A stretch of 64,000 nt of DNA from Saccopteryx bilineata. Taxonomy: Eukaryota > Chordata > Mammalia > Chiroptera > Emballonuridae. The notes beneath the pieces were generated by a model that made no database searches, was not told the origin of the DNA, and saw only the letters and a program-made list of their open reading frames with translations. A program made the translations under genes and the position numbers. Positions 48,264 to 59,555 of the stretch are shown here, piece after piece (the first letter of the stretch is position 1; each line of letters begins with the position of its first letter). The stretch is from contig NC_089495.1 of assembly GCF_036850765.1 (NCBI RefSeq), forward strand, positions 114,475,033 to 114,539,032, written 5' to 3'.

Positions 48264-50651
48264 GGGAATGGCGCCGTGAGAAGCGCGTCCGACACCTCTC
48301 CCCTAAATCACAACAAATTTATCAACTAGAAACAGAAAAATTTATCCTCGGAGCATTCCGGAGTTCCACACAAACTGAAAGCAAAAGGACTGTTATCACT
48401 TGAATCTGAGAGACGAGGGTGTGGAGGAAGCTACCGCAGCGACGCGCATTCAAGCCGCGAGGGAGTGTGCCTGCGGTGAGTCAGCCCATATACTTGGGAA
48501 CCGCGAGCCGCTGCGAGCGGCCGCCGCGAGCCCCCGCGAGCCGCCGCGCTGCGAACCGCCACCGCGAGCGGCCGCCACGAGCCGCCGCCACGAGCCGCCG
48601 CGAGCAGCCGAGAACACTCCCGGTCCGGTTGAGCACCGCTGACGTTCCCAGCAGCCCGCACACTGCGAGTGGGGGTCGCCGGCCACCGGTGCCCGGAGCG
48701 CCCCATTCGCGCGCGTGCCTTGGGCATTCCACGCGCCCAGGGCGCCCTGCTGGCCCTCACACCCAGGGGGCTCCATTATCCTGCGTCTGGTGCGGTCCAG
48801 CCGCCAGCGGCGGGGCGAGCGGGAGAGGCTTGGGAGATTCTCTCCGTGGGCAGGGCACCTCACCCAGCCATTCAAGCTAACAATCAAGCGTTGGGGGAGG
48901 GGCGCGCGCAGGCAGCCTAAAATACCTTCGAAAACACAGCTGCGACCCAATCACTGAAATTAGCTTAACCCATAAAATCTGCGCACCCTCGGTTCTAATT
49001 GATAAGATCTCTCTCAGTTCAGCGATCCAAGACAAGAGGCGTGATATTTTTTAAGTGCCTCTCGCTAAAGGGGCGGGGGCAACTTCTGATTGATAGAGCC
49101 TCCATATTCAGGGATAAACGCTAACAAGAAGGACTTGGAAGATAATAAGGTCTATACTACACTAGTTGTAAGCAGAGACTAGTGCCTCTTCTTCCCTGCA
49201 AAAACAGGCTACAAAGTGTGGAAAGCCTGGGTTGAGAGGTCCAACTAAATGATAGGCGCTGAACAGTCACCTTGACAACAATTGACTCCCACCCCCGCCT
49301 GATTACACTGGAGGCCCTGACTCTCAGAGCCTTTCCCAAAGCCTTGCACTGAGTGGGGATAGAGTGGGGATTTCCCAGCTCTTTGAGCCTCTTACTCCCC
49401 AGGCAGAAGCAGTTGCAGCCTTATAGCTGGATCACCAGGCTGCTAATTCAGAAAGGGGGGACTAGGAGAGAATACAAGAAAGCAAACTCTCTCATCATTG
49501 GACCCTGCAAACGCCAACAAGCCGTGACTACCAGCAAGACTAAAGCCAATTATATGACATTGCCATAGAATCCCATCAACTGCAAATCCCTACCTAAGAG
49601 TGACACAGGGGCAGAGCCTGGGGTACAGAGTCACCGACTAGGAAGAGGGAGAGAAAAGAAAAAGGAAGAAGTTAACCTCTCAAAATCAAGAAAAACCCAC
49701 AGACTTTACAACTTGATCCACTAATTTTTTTTTGTTGTTGTTGTTGTTTGTTTCTTCTATCTTTTTGCCTTTATTTCCTCCACCTCGGTCCTTCTATTCT
49801 CTGCCCATCTTATGCTTCCCCTTTCTTGAACTACACTACCCATGAGTGTTGCATTTTATTTTTCTTCTTCATCCTCACCCTCCTTTAAGGTTATACTCCA
49901 AAACACTTAACTCTAACTCTCTCCTCTTTTGTTTTTTTTTTGTTTTTTTTTTTGTATTGCTTTATTTTCTTTTTTCCTCCTCTTATTTTATTTCTTCCTT
50001 CGTTTTTCTCTTTTTCTTATTTTTGACTTTCTATTTGTTTTTTCTTTTCTCATTTTACTTTCCTCCCATATAATCCTCAATCACGAACAAATTAGTTAAT
50101 TTGGGACTAAAGGCTTTTTTTTGGCTTTATTTCTCTTTTTTGCTTTTGTTTTTATTTTTTTTCTCTTGTTTCTTTATTTTTGTGGCATTTTGGGTCCTCC
50201 CAACCCAAGGTCTCCATTATATTTAGTCTTCGCTCCACTTAATACAACAGATTTTTACTTATTATTTTTATTTTTTCTTCTTTATTATTCTTTTTTGGTC
50301 CTTTTTTCTGGTTCCCTCTTATCCCTCTCATTATATCTCTTAGTTGACCATCACTTACAAGCAAATCATCTTATGCTTGTCTAAGATTTTCTTCCTTTTT
50401 TTTTTTTTTGCATTTAGTAGATCCCTACTCCCTTTTTTTTGCCCCTTGAACTCTTCACCCCAAATCAGGCCCTCCATTATAGGCACGATATTTCCCTGAG
50501 GAAGGGAGAGGAGGGAAAGAGAAGAGAGAAAAAAAGGGGGAAATAATAAATTATTACTGTTTTTTTTTGTGGGGTATTTTACCTTTTTTTTTTTTTTTAC
50601 TTTTTACTCTTTATTAATTCTAATTAGTGCTATCAATAAGACCACCCTCAG
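48264..50651 (+). promoter_or_regulatory. L1-A 5'UTR with internal promoter
   Basis: About 2.4 kb. It starts GGGAATGGCGCCGTGAG, has a very GC-rich, CpG-rich block (48440-48920) with GAGCCGCCGC-type repeats, and a long T-rich part (49,730-50,440). L1 5'UTRs carry an internal Pol II promoter; the position of activity is inferred. Confidence 0.6.
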
Positions 50652-51761
50652 ATGCCGATAAGAAAGAGGAAATCGAATATTATGGATACAAAAGAAAGAG
50701 AGGTAACACAAATAGATGTGGAAAAATCTATGGAGAAAAGACTTAACATATTGGAAGCCTTGGAGCTAAATGACAGAGAATTTAAAATAGAAATCTTAAA
50801 AATACTCAGAGATATACAAGAAAACACAGAAAGGCAATATAGCGAGATCAGAAAACAACTCAATGAACACAAAGAATATATTACCAAGGAAATTGAAACT
50901 ATAAAAACAAATCAAACAGAAATGAAAAACTCAATTCACGAGCTGAAAAACGAGGTAACAAGCTTGGCTAACAGAACAGCCCAGATTGAAGATAGGATTA
51001 GTGAAATAGAAGACAAACAACTTGAGGCACAACAGAGAGAAGAAGAAAGAGACTCAAAAATAATAAAAAATGAGAAAGCCCTACAGGAATTGTCTGACTC
51101 CATCAGAAAGAATAACATAAGAATAATAGGTATATCAGAGGGAGAAGAGAAAGAAAATGGAATGGAGAATATACTCAAACAAATAATAGACGAGAACTTC
51201 CCAAGCCTGTGGAAGGAAATAAAGCCTCAAATTCAAGAAGCAAACAGAACACCGAGTTTTCTTAACCCCAACAAACCCACTCCAAGGCACATCATAATAA
51301 AGATGACACAAACCAATGACAAAGAAAAAATTCTCAAGGCAGCCAGGGAAAAGAAGAGTACAACATATAAAGGAAGGCCTATTAGATTATCATCAGATTT
51401 CTCAGCAGAAACTCTACAAGCTAGAAGAGAATGGACCCCAATATTTAAAGCCCTGAAAGAGAGGAACTTTCAGCCAAGAATACTATACCCATCAAAGCTA
51501 TCCTTCAAGTATGAAGGAGATATAAAAACATTCACAAATACAGAAAAGATGAGAGAATTTATCAACAGAAAGCCCCCACTCCAGGAAATACTAAGGGGGG
51601 TTTTCCAACCAGATTCAAAGAACAAAAGAAAACAACACCACAACAGCTCCACCAAGAACACAATAAAACCAAACTTAAACTGTGACAACAAAGGAAAAAA
51701 AGGGGGGAGAGGATGGAGATTAACAGTAGTAAAGGATGATGAAGTGCAGAAATACTTATAA
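50652..51761 (+). CDS. L1-A ORF1 protein, intact, 369 codons
   Basis: The ORF1 protein binds L1 RNA as a trimer. It starts MPIRKRKSNIMDTKEREVTQ, with a coiled-coil region to about residue 150 (heptad-rich EIETIKTNQTEMKNSIHEL), an RRM from about 153 (NNIRIIGISEGEE), and a C-terminal domain from about 235 (TYKGRPIRLSSDFSAETLQ). It then has a basic, low-complexity tail of about 45 residues. At 369 codons it is longer than the human 338. There is no stop, and it differs from L1-B's ORF1 at only about ten residues. The start is the first ATG of the open frame, followed by the known L1 order ORF1-spacer-ORF2. Confidence 0.92.
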   Translation: MPIRKRKSNIMDTKEREVTQIDVEKSMEKRLNILEALELNDREFKIEILKILRDIQENTERQYSEIRKQLNEHKEYITKEIETIKTNQTEMKNSIHELKNEVTSLANRTAQIEDRISEIEDKQLEAQQREEERDSKIIKNEKALQELSDSIRKNNIRIIGISEGEEKENGMENILKQIIDENFPSLWKEIKPQIQEANRTPSFLNPNKPTPRHIIIKMTQTNDKEKILKAAREKKSTTYKGRPIRLSSDFSAETLQARREWTPIFKALKERNFQPRILYPSKLSFKYEGDIKTFTNTEKMREFINRKPPLQEILRGVFQPDSKNKRKQHHNSSTKNTIKPNLNCDNKGKKGGRGWRLTVVKDDEVQKYL

Positions 51762-51968
51762 GATAGGGTACTACAATGAATATGGTAGGTACCCTTTTCA
51801 TTACTTAATGGTAACCACCCTTAAAAAAAACACCACAAAAACACTTGACTTAAAAAAGGTAGCAACAGAGGAAAGAAGTATGGAACACAAACAAACAAAA
51901 ACAAATGATAGAAAAACAAAAGAGAAGAATCAAACTAGATACAAAACTAACAGAAAGCAATTTATAAA

Positions 51969-54900
51969 ATGGCAGTAGGGAACCCACAAGTGTCAATAAT
52001 TACACTAAATGTAAATGGATTAAACTTACCAATAAAAAGACACAGAGTAGCAGAATGGATTAAAAAAGAAAATCCAACTATATGCTGCCTACAAGAAACA
52101 CATCTAAGCAACAAGGATAAAAACAAATTCAAAGTGAAAGGCTGGAAAACAATACTCCAAGCAAACAACACCCAAAAAAAAGGAGGCGTAGCAATACTCA
52201 TATCTAATAATGCTGACTACAAGACAGAAAAAGTACTCAGAGACAAAAATGGTCATTTCATAATGATTAAGGGGAAGTTGAATCAAGAAGACATAACAAT
52301 CCTTAATATATATGCACCAAACCAAGGAGCACCAAAATATATAAGACAGCTACTTATTGACCTTAAAACAAAAACTAACAAAAATACAATCATACTTGGA
52401 GACCTCAATACACCGCTGACGGCTCTAGATCGGTCATCCAAACAGAGAATCAATAAAGATATAGTGGCCTTAAACGAAATACTAGAACACCTGGATATGA
52501 TAGACATCTACAGGACACTTCATCCCAAAGCGACAGAGTATACATTTTTCTCTAGTGTACATGGAACATTCTCAAGAATTGACCATATGTTGGGCCACAA
52601 AGACAATATCAGCAAATTTAGAAAAATTGAAATTGTACCAAGCATATTTTCTGATCAAAAAGCCTAGAAACGAATTCAACTGCAAAAAAGAGGGGGAAAA
52701 CCCACAAAAATGTGGAAACTAAACAACATACTTCTAAAAAATGAATGGGTCAAAGAAGAAATAAGCGCAGAAATCAAAAGATATATACAGACAAATGAAA
52801 ATGAAAATATGACATATCAGAATCTCTGGGATGCAGCAAAAGCAGTAATAAGAGGAAAGTTCATATCACTTCAGGCCTATATGAACAAACAAGAGAGAGC
52901 CGAAGTAAACCACTTAACTTCACACCTTAAGGAACTAGAAAAAGAAGAACAAAGACAACCCAAAACCAGCCGAAGAAAGGAGATAATAAAAATCAGAGCA
53001 GAAATAAATGAAATAGAGAACAGAAAAACTATAGAAAAAATCAATAAAACAAGGAGCTGGTTCTTTGAAAAGATCAACAAAATTGACAAACCCTTGGCAA
53101 GACTCACCAAGGAAAAAAGACACAGGACTCAAATAAATAAAATCCAAAATGAAAGAGGAGAGATCACCACAGACATCATAGAAATACAAAGAATTATTGT
53201 ACAATACTATGAAAAATTATATGCCACCAAATACAACAATCTAGAAGAAATGGATAAATTCCTAGAACAATACAACCTTCCTAGACTGAGTCATGAAGAA
53301 GCAGAAAGCCGAAACAGACCAATCAGCAGGGAGGAAATAGAAAAAACTATTAAAAATCTCCCCAAAAATAAAAGTCCAGGACCAGACGGTTATACTAGTG
53401 AATTCTATCAAACATTCAAAGAAGACTTGGTTCCTATTCTACTCAAAGTCTTCCAAAAAATTGAAGAAGAAGCAATACTTCCAAACACATTTTATGAGGC
53501 CAACATAACCCTCATACCAAAACCTGGCAAGGATGGCACAAAGAAAGAAAACTACAGACCAATATCTCTAATGAATACAGATGCTAAAATACTAAACAAA
53601 ATACTGGCAAACCGAATACAACAACATATTAAAAAAATAATACATCATGATCAAGTGGGATTCATCCCAGAATCTCAAGGATGGTTCAACATACGCAAAA
53701 CGGTTAACGTAATACACCATATCAACAAAACAAAGAACAAAAACCACATGATCTTATCAATAGATGCAGAAAAGGCTTTTGATAAAATACAACACAATTT
53801 TATGTTTAAGACTCTCAACAAAATGGGTATAGAAGGAAAATATCTCAACATGATAAAGGCCATATATGATAAACCATCAGCCAACATCCTATTAAATGGC
53901 ATAAAACTGAGGACTTTCTGCCTTAAATCAGGAACAAGACAGGGTTGTCCACTCTCTCCACTCTTATTCAACGTGGTGCTAGAAGTTCTGGCCAGAGCAA
54001 TCAGACAAGACAAAGAAATAAAAGGCATCCATATCGGAAAAGAAGAAGTAAAGCTATCACTTTTTGCTGATGATATGATCCTATACATCGAAAACCCGAA
54101 GGACTCCACAAAAAGATTATTAGAAACAATAAACCAATACAGTAAGGTCGCAGGATACAAAATTAACATACAAAAGTCCATAGCCTTTCTATATGCCAAC
54201 AATGAAATATTAGAAAACGAACTCAAAAAAATAATCCCCTTCACGATTGCAACAAAAAAAATAAAAGACCTAGGAATAAACATAACAAAGAACGTAAAGG
54301 ACCTATATAATGAAAATTACAAAGCATTGTTAAGGGAAATCGAAAAAGATACAATGAGATGGAAAAATATTCCTTGTTCTTGGATAGGAAGAATAAATAT
54401 AATCAAAATGGCCATATTACCCAAAGCAATATACAAATTTAATGCAATTCCCATCAAAATCCCTATGAGATTTTTTAAAGAAATGGAACAAAAAATCATC
54501 AGATTTATATGGAACTATAAAAAACCCTGAATAGCCAAAACAATCCTAAGGAAAAAGAATGAAGCTGGGGGCATTACAATACCTGACTTTAAACTATATT
54601 ATAGGGCCACGATAATCAAAACAGCATGGTATTGGCAATTCTCCCAGGAAGAGATACAAATGGCCAACAGATATATGAAAAGATGCTCAGCTTCATTAGT
54701 TATTAGAGAAATGCAAATCAAAACTACAATGAGATACCACCTCACCCCTGTTAGATTAGCTATTATCAACAAGACGGGTAATAGCAAATGTTGGAGAGGC
54801 TGTGGAGAAAAAGGAACCCTCATTCACTGTTGGTGGGACTGTAAAGTAGTACAACCATTATGGAGGAAAGTATGGTGGTTCCTCAAAAAACTACAAATGG

Positions 54901-55228
54901 AACTACCTTATGACCCAGCAATCCCTCTACTGGTATATACCCCAAAACCTCAGAAGCATTGATACGTGAAGACACATGTAGCCCCATGTTCATTGCAGCA
55001 CTGTTCACAGTGGCCAAGGCATGGAAACAACCAAAAAGCCCTTCAATAGAAGACTGGATAAAGAAGATGTGGCACATATACACTATGGAATACTACTCAG
55101 CCATAAGAAATGATGACATCAGATCATTTACAGCAAAATGGTGGGATCTTGATAACATTATAAGGAGTGAAATAAGTAAATCAGAAAAAAACAAGAACTA
55201 CATGATTCCATACATTGGTGGAACATAA
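51969..55228 (+). pseudogene. L1-A ORF2, internally deleted and broken
   Basis: The endonuclease starts MAVGNPQVSIITLNVNGLN. The frame is lost near 52660 by loss of 2 nt, and just before this the catalytic His of SDH is Gln (SDQKA). It resumes at 52710 through RT with [19 protein letters not shown] and [14 protein letters not shown] follows WNYKKP at 54528. At about 54635 AWYWQ is joined in frame to [12 protein letters not shown]: compared with L1-D about 187 codons are missing. The Cys motif [18 protein letters not shown] remains; loss of one G near 54932 shifts the frame again. Deletion and TGA are shared with L1-B; the other lesions are private. Confidence 0.9.
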
Positions 55229-55507
55229 AAATGAGACTAAGAGACATGGACAAGAGTGTGGTGGTTACCAAGGGTGGAGGGGAGGAAGGATATGGGAGGG
55301 AGGGAGGGAGAGAGTTAGGGGGAGGGGGAGGGGCACAGAGAACTAGACAGAGGGTGACGGAGGACAATCTGACTTTGGGCGAGGGGTTTGCAACATAATT
55401 TGATGAGAAAATAACCTAGACATGTTTTCTTTGAATATATGTAACCTAATTTATTAATGTCATCCCATTACCATTAATAAAAATTTATTAAAAAAAATAA
55501 TAATAAT

Positions 55508-56040
55508 AGCTAATCTAACAGGAGTGAGGTGGTATCTCATTGTAGTTTTGATTTGCATTTCTCTAATAACTAATGAAGCTGAGCATCTTTTCATATATCT
55601 GTTGGCCATTTGTATCTCTTCCTGGGAGAATTGCCAATACCATGCTGTTTTGATTATCGTGGCCCTATAATATAGTTTAAAGTCAGGTATTGTAATGCCC
55701 CCAGCTTCATTCTTTTTCCTTAGGATTGTTTTGGCTATTCAGGGTTTTTTATAGTTCCATATAAATCTGATGATTTTTTGTTCCATTTCTTGAAAAAATC
55801 TCATAGGGATTTTGATGGCAATTGCATTAAATTTGTATATTGCTTTGGGTAATATGGCCATTTTGATTATATTTATTCTTCCTATCCAAGAACAAGGAAT
55901 ATTTTTCCATCTCATTGTATCTTTTTCGATTTCCCTTAACAATGCTTTGTAATTTTCATTATATAGGTCCTTTACGTTCTTTGTTATGTTTATTCCTAGG
56001 TATTTTATTTTTTTTGTTGCAATCGTGAAGGGGATTATTT
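55508..56040 (-). pseudogene. L1-B ORF2, part beyond L1-C
   Basis: Resumes RT thumb sequence ([17 protein letters not shown]), reaches TGA at 55739-55741, then continues across the [10 protein letters not shown] deletion joint (about 55625-55650) to the inversion point. Confidence 0.85.
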
Positions 56041-56057
56041 TTTTGAGTTCGTTTTCT

Positions 56058-56837
56058 TTTTTTTTTTTTTTTTTATTTTATAATTTTATTTTTTTTTAAT
56101 GGGGTGACATCAATAAATCAGGATACATATATTCAAAGACAACAAGTCCAGGTTATCTTGTCGTTCAATTATGTTGCATACCCACCACCCAAAGTCAGAT
56201 TGTCCCCTGTCACCCTCCATCTTGTTTCCTTTGTGCCCCTCCCACCCCCTATCCCTCTCCCATTCCCCCCTCCCCCCCGTAACCACCACACTCTTATCAA
56301 TGTCTCTTAGTTTCACTATTATGTCCCACCTACGTATGGAATAATACAGTTCCTGTTTTTTTCTGATTTACTTATTTCGCTTCGTATCATGTTATCAAGA
56401 TCCCACCATTTTGCTGTAAATGTTCCGATGTCATCATTTCTTATGGCTGAGTAGTATTCCATAGTGTATATGTGCCACATCTTCTTTATCCAGTCATCTA
56501 TTGATGGGCTTTTTGGTTGTTTCCATGTCCTGGCCACTGTGAACAATGCTGCAATAAACATGGGGCTGCATGTGTCTTTACGTATCAATGTTTCTGAGTT
56601 TTGGGGATATATACCCAGTAGAGGGATTGCTGGGTCATAAGGTGGTTCTATTTGCAGTTTTTTGAGGAACCACCATACTTTCTTCCATAATGGTTGTACT
56701 ACTTTACATTCCCACCAACAGTGGATGAGGGTTCCTTTTTCTCCACAGCCTCTCCAACATTTGCTATTACCTGACTTGCTAATAAAAGCTAATCGAACAG
56801 GTGTGAGGTGGTATCTCATTGCCGTTTTGATTTGCAT
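56058..56837 (-). mobile_element. L1-C, 3' fragment of L1 inside L1-B, minus strand
   Basis: The T-rich tail is at the left, then L1 3'UTR and the ORF2 end; the frame 56319-56837 includes [35 protein letters not shown] at 56041-56057 and 56838-56854 is the 17-bp target duplication. It begins downstream of the shared ORF2 deletion, so its type cannot be told. Confidence 0.93.
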
Positions 56838-56854
56838 TTTTGAGTTCGTTTTCT

Positions 56855-58239
56855 AATATTTCATTGTTGGCATATAGAAAGGCTATGGACTTTTGTATGT
56901 TAATTTTGTATCCTGCGACCTTACTGTATTGGTTTATTGTTTCTAATAATCTTTTTGTGGAGTCCTTCGGGTTTTCGATGTATAGGATCATATCATCAGC
57001 AAAAAGTGATAGCTTTACTTCTTCTTTTCCGATATGGATGCCTTTTATTTCTTTGTCTTGTCTGATTGCTCTGGCCAGAACTTCTAGCACCACGTTGAAT
57101 AAGAGTGGAGAGAGTGGACAACCCTGTCTTGTTCCTGATTTAAGGTAGAAAGTCCTCAGTTTTATGCCGTTTAATAGGATGTTGGCTGATGGTTTATCAT
57201 ATATGGCCTTTATCATGTTGAGATATTTTCCTTCTCTACCCATTTTGTTGAGAGTCTTAAACATAAAATTGTGTTGTATTTTATCAAAAGCCTTTTCTGC
57301 ATCTATTGATAAGATCATGTGGTTTTTGTTCTTTGTTTTGTTGAACTTTCCTCTTATTACTGCTTTTGCTGCATCCCAGAGATTCTGATATGTCGTATTG
57401 TCATTTTCATTTGTCTGTATATATCTTTTGATTTCTGCGCTTATTTCTTCTTTGACCCATTCATTTTTTAGAAGTATGTTGTTTAGTTTCCACATTTTTG
57501 TGGGTTTTTCCCCCTCTTTTTTGCAGTTGAATTCTAGTTTCAAGGCTTTATGATCAGAAAATATGCTTGGTACAATTTCAATTTTTCTAAATTTGCTGAT
57601 ATTGTCTTTGTGGCCCAACATATGGTCAATTCTTGAGAATGTTCCATGTACAGTAGAGAAAAATGTATACTCTGTCGCTTTGGGATGAAGTGTCCTGTAG
57701 ATGTCTATCATATCCAGGTGTTCTAGTATTTCGTTTAAGGCCACTATATCTTTATTGATTCTGTGTTTGGAAGACCGATCTAGAGCCATCAGCGGTGTAT
57801 TGAGGTCTCCAAGTATGATTGTATTTTTGTTAGTTTTTGTTTTAAGGTCAATAAGTAGCTGTCTTATATATTTTGGTGCTCCTTGGTTTGGTGCATATAT
57901 ATTAAGGATTGTTATGTCTTCTTGATTCAACTTCCCCTTAATCATTATGAAATGACCATTTTTGTCTCTGAGTACTTTTTCTGTCTTGTAGTCAGCATTA
58001 TTAGATATGAGTATTGCTACACCTGCTTTTTTTTGGGTGTTGTTTGCTTGGAGTATTGTTTTCCAGCCTTTCACTTTGAATTTGTTTTTATTTTTGTTGC
58101 TTAGATGTGTTTCTTGTAGGCAGCATATAGTTGGATTTTCTTTTTTAATCCATTCTGCTACTCTGTGTCTTTTTATTGGTAAGTTTAATCCATTTACATT
58201 TAGTGTAATTATTGACACTTGTGGGTTCCCTACTGCCAT
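56855..58239 (-). pseudogene. L1-B ORF2, endonuclease joined in frame to the RT core
   Basis: The endonuclease is intact, with LNVNGLN, QETHL, NIYAPN, GDLNTPL and SDHKAL. After [11 protein letters not shown] the frame goes straight to [21 protein letters not shown], losing 861 bp (287 codons) relative to L1-A: the linker and the RT fingers ([14 protein letters not shown]). The catalytic FADD is kept. The open frame ends by running into L1-C. Further on, outside L1-C, the shared TGA after WNYKKP (about 55739) and the shared 187-codon deletion are present. Confidence 0.88.
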
Positions 58240-58445
58240 TTTATAAATTGCTTTCTGTTAGTTTTGTATCTAGTTTGATTCTTCTCTTTTGTTTTCTATC
58301 ATTTGTTTTTGTTTGTTTGTGTTCCATACTTCTTTCCTCTGTTGCTACCTTTTTTAAGTCAAGTGTTTTTGTGGTGTTTTTTTTAAGGGTGGTTACCATT
58401 AAGTAATGAAAAGGGTACCTACCATATTCATTGTAGTACCCTATC

Positions 58446-59555
58446 TTATAAGTATTTCTGCACTTCATTATCCTTTGCTACTGTTAATCTCCATCCTCTC
58501 CCCCCTTTTTTTCCTTTGTTGTCACAGTTTAAGTTTGGTTTTATTGTGTTCTTGGTGGAGCTGTTGTGGTGTTGTTTTCTTTTGTTCTTTGAATCTGGTT
58601 GGAAAACCCCCCTTAGTATTTCCTGGAGTGGGGGCTTTCTGTTGATAAATTCTCTCATCTTTTCTGTATTTGTGAATGTTTTTATATCTCCTTCATACTT
58701 GAAGGATAGCTTTGATGGGTATAGTATTCTTGGCTGAAAGTTCCTCTCTTTCAGGGCTTTAAATATTGGGGTCCACTTTCTTCTAGCTTGTAGAGTTTCT
58801 GCTGAGAAATCTGATGATAATCTAATAGGCCTTCCTTTATATGTTGTACTCTTCTTTTCCCTGGCTGCCTTGAGAATTTTTTCTTTGTCATTGGTTTGTG
58901 TCATCTTTATTATGATGTGCCTTGGAGTTGGTTTGTTGGGGTTAAGAAATCTTGGTGTTTTGTTTGCTTTTTGAATTTGAGGCTTTACTTCCTTCCACAG
59001 GCTTGGGAAGTTCTCGTCTATTATTTGTTTGAGTATATTCTCCATTCCATTTTCTTTCTCTTCTCCCTCTGATATACCTATTATTCTTATGTTATTCTTT
59101 CTGATGGAGTCAGACAATTCCTGTAGGGCTTTCTCGTTTTTTATTATTTTTGAGTCTCTTTCTTCTTCTCTCTGTTGTGCCTCAAGTTGTTTGTCTTCTA
59201 TTTCACTAATCCTATCTTCAATCTGGGCTGTTCTGTTAGCTAAGCTTGTTATCTCGTTTTTCAGCTCGTGAATTGAGTTTTTCATTTCTGTTTGATTTGT
59301 TTTTATAGTTTCAATTTCCTTGGTAATATATTCTTTGTGTTCATTGAGTTGTTTTCTGATCTCCCTATATTGCCTTTCTGTGTTTTCTTGTATATCTCTG
59401 AGTATTTTTAAGATTTCTATTTTAAATTCTCTGTCATTTAGCTCCAAGGCTTCCAATATGTTAAGTCTTTTCTCCATAGATTTTTCCACATCTATTTGTG
59501 TTACCTCTCTTTCTTTTGTATCCATAATATTCGATTTCCTCTTTCTTATCGGCAT
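58446..59555 (-). CDS. L1-B ORF1 protein, intact, 369 codons
   Basis: The same domains and length as L1-A ORF1 (coiled coil, RRM, C-terminal domain and basic tail). Differences seen include QYRE for QYSE, NEI for NEV, KKAN-type changes near residue 195 and RRKW for RREW. It is open from start to end while its ORF2 is heavily damaged. Both copies of this lineage having a whole ORF1 suggests they are recent, or that ORF1 was selected in the source. Confidence 0.92.
   Translation of the reverse strand: MPIRKRKSNIMDTKEREVTQIDVEKSMEKRLNILEALELNDREFKIEILKILRDIQENTERQYREIRKQLNEHKEYITKEIETIKTNQTEMKNSIHELKNEITSLANRTAQIEDRISEIEDKQLEAQQREEERDSKIIKNEKALQELSDSIRKNNIRIIGISEGEEKENGMENILKQIIDENFPSLWKEVKPQIQKANKTPRFLNPNKPTPRHIIIKMTQTNDKEKILKAAREKKSTTYKGRPIRLSSDFSAETLQARRKWTPIFKALKERNFQPRILYPSKLSFKYEGDIKTFTNTEKMREFINRKPPLQEILRGVFQPDSKNKRKQHHNSSTKNTIKPNLNCDNKGKKGGRGWRLTVAKDNEVQKYL

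Larger units (their letters stand above)
48264..55507 (+). mobile_element. L1-A, full-length L1, plus strand
   Basis: 5'UTR 48264-50651, ORF1 50652-51761, ORF2 about 51969-55228, and a 3'UTR with an A-rich end. AATAATAATTACTTACC occurs at 48247-48263 and, after L1-B, at 62779-62795: the 17-bp target-site duplication in hAT2, later split by L1-B. ORF2 lacks about 187 codons. Confidence 0.93.

Noticed and set aside
48419..48880. Arg/Ala-rich open frames in GC-rich L1 5'UTRs (also 61252-61861)
   Set aside because: They come from GC-rich repeats with few stop codons; they differ between L1-A and L1-B.
53675..54283. Long antisense open frames (202 codons here; matching ones at 119-613 and 56840-57388)
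   Set aside because: They are on the strand opposite ORF2 RT in each lineage copy and follow from its codon use; no start context or known domain.
56855..58239. Splicing as the origin of the L1-B ORF2 861-bp deletion
   Set aside because: No GT-AG at the ends allowed by the TCA microhomology.
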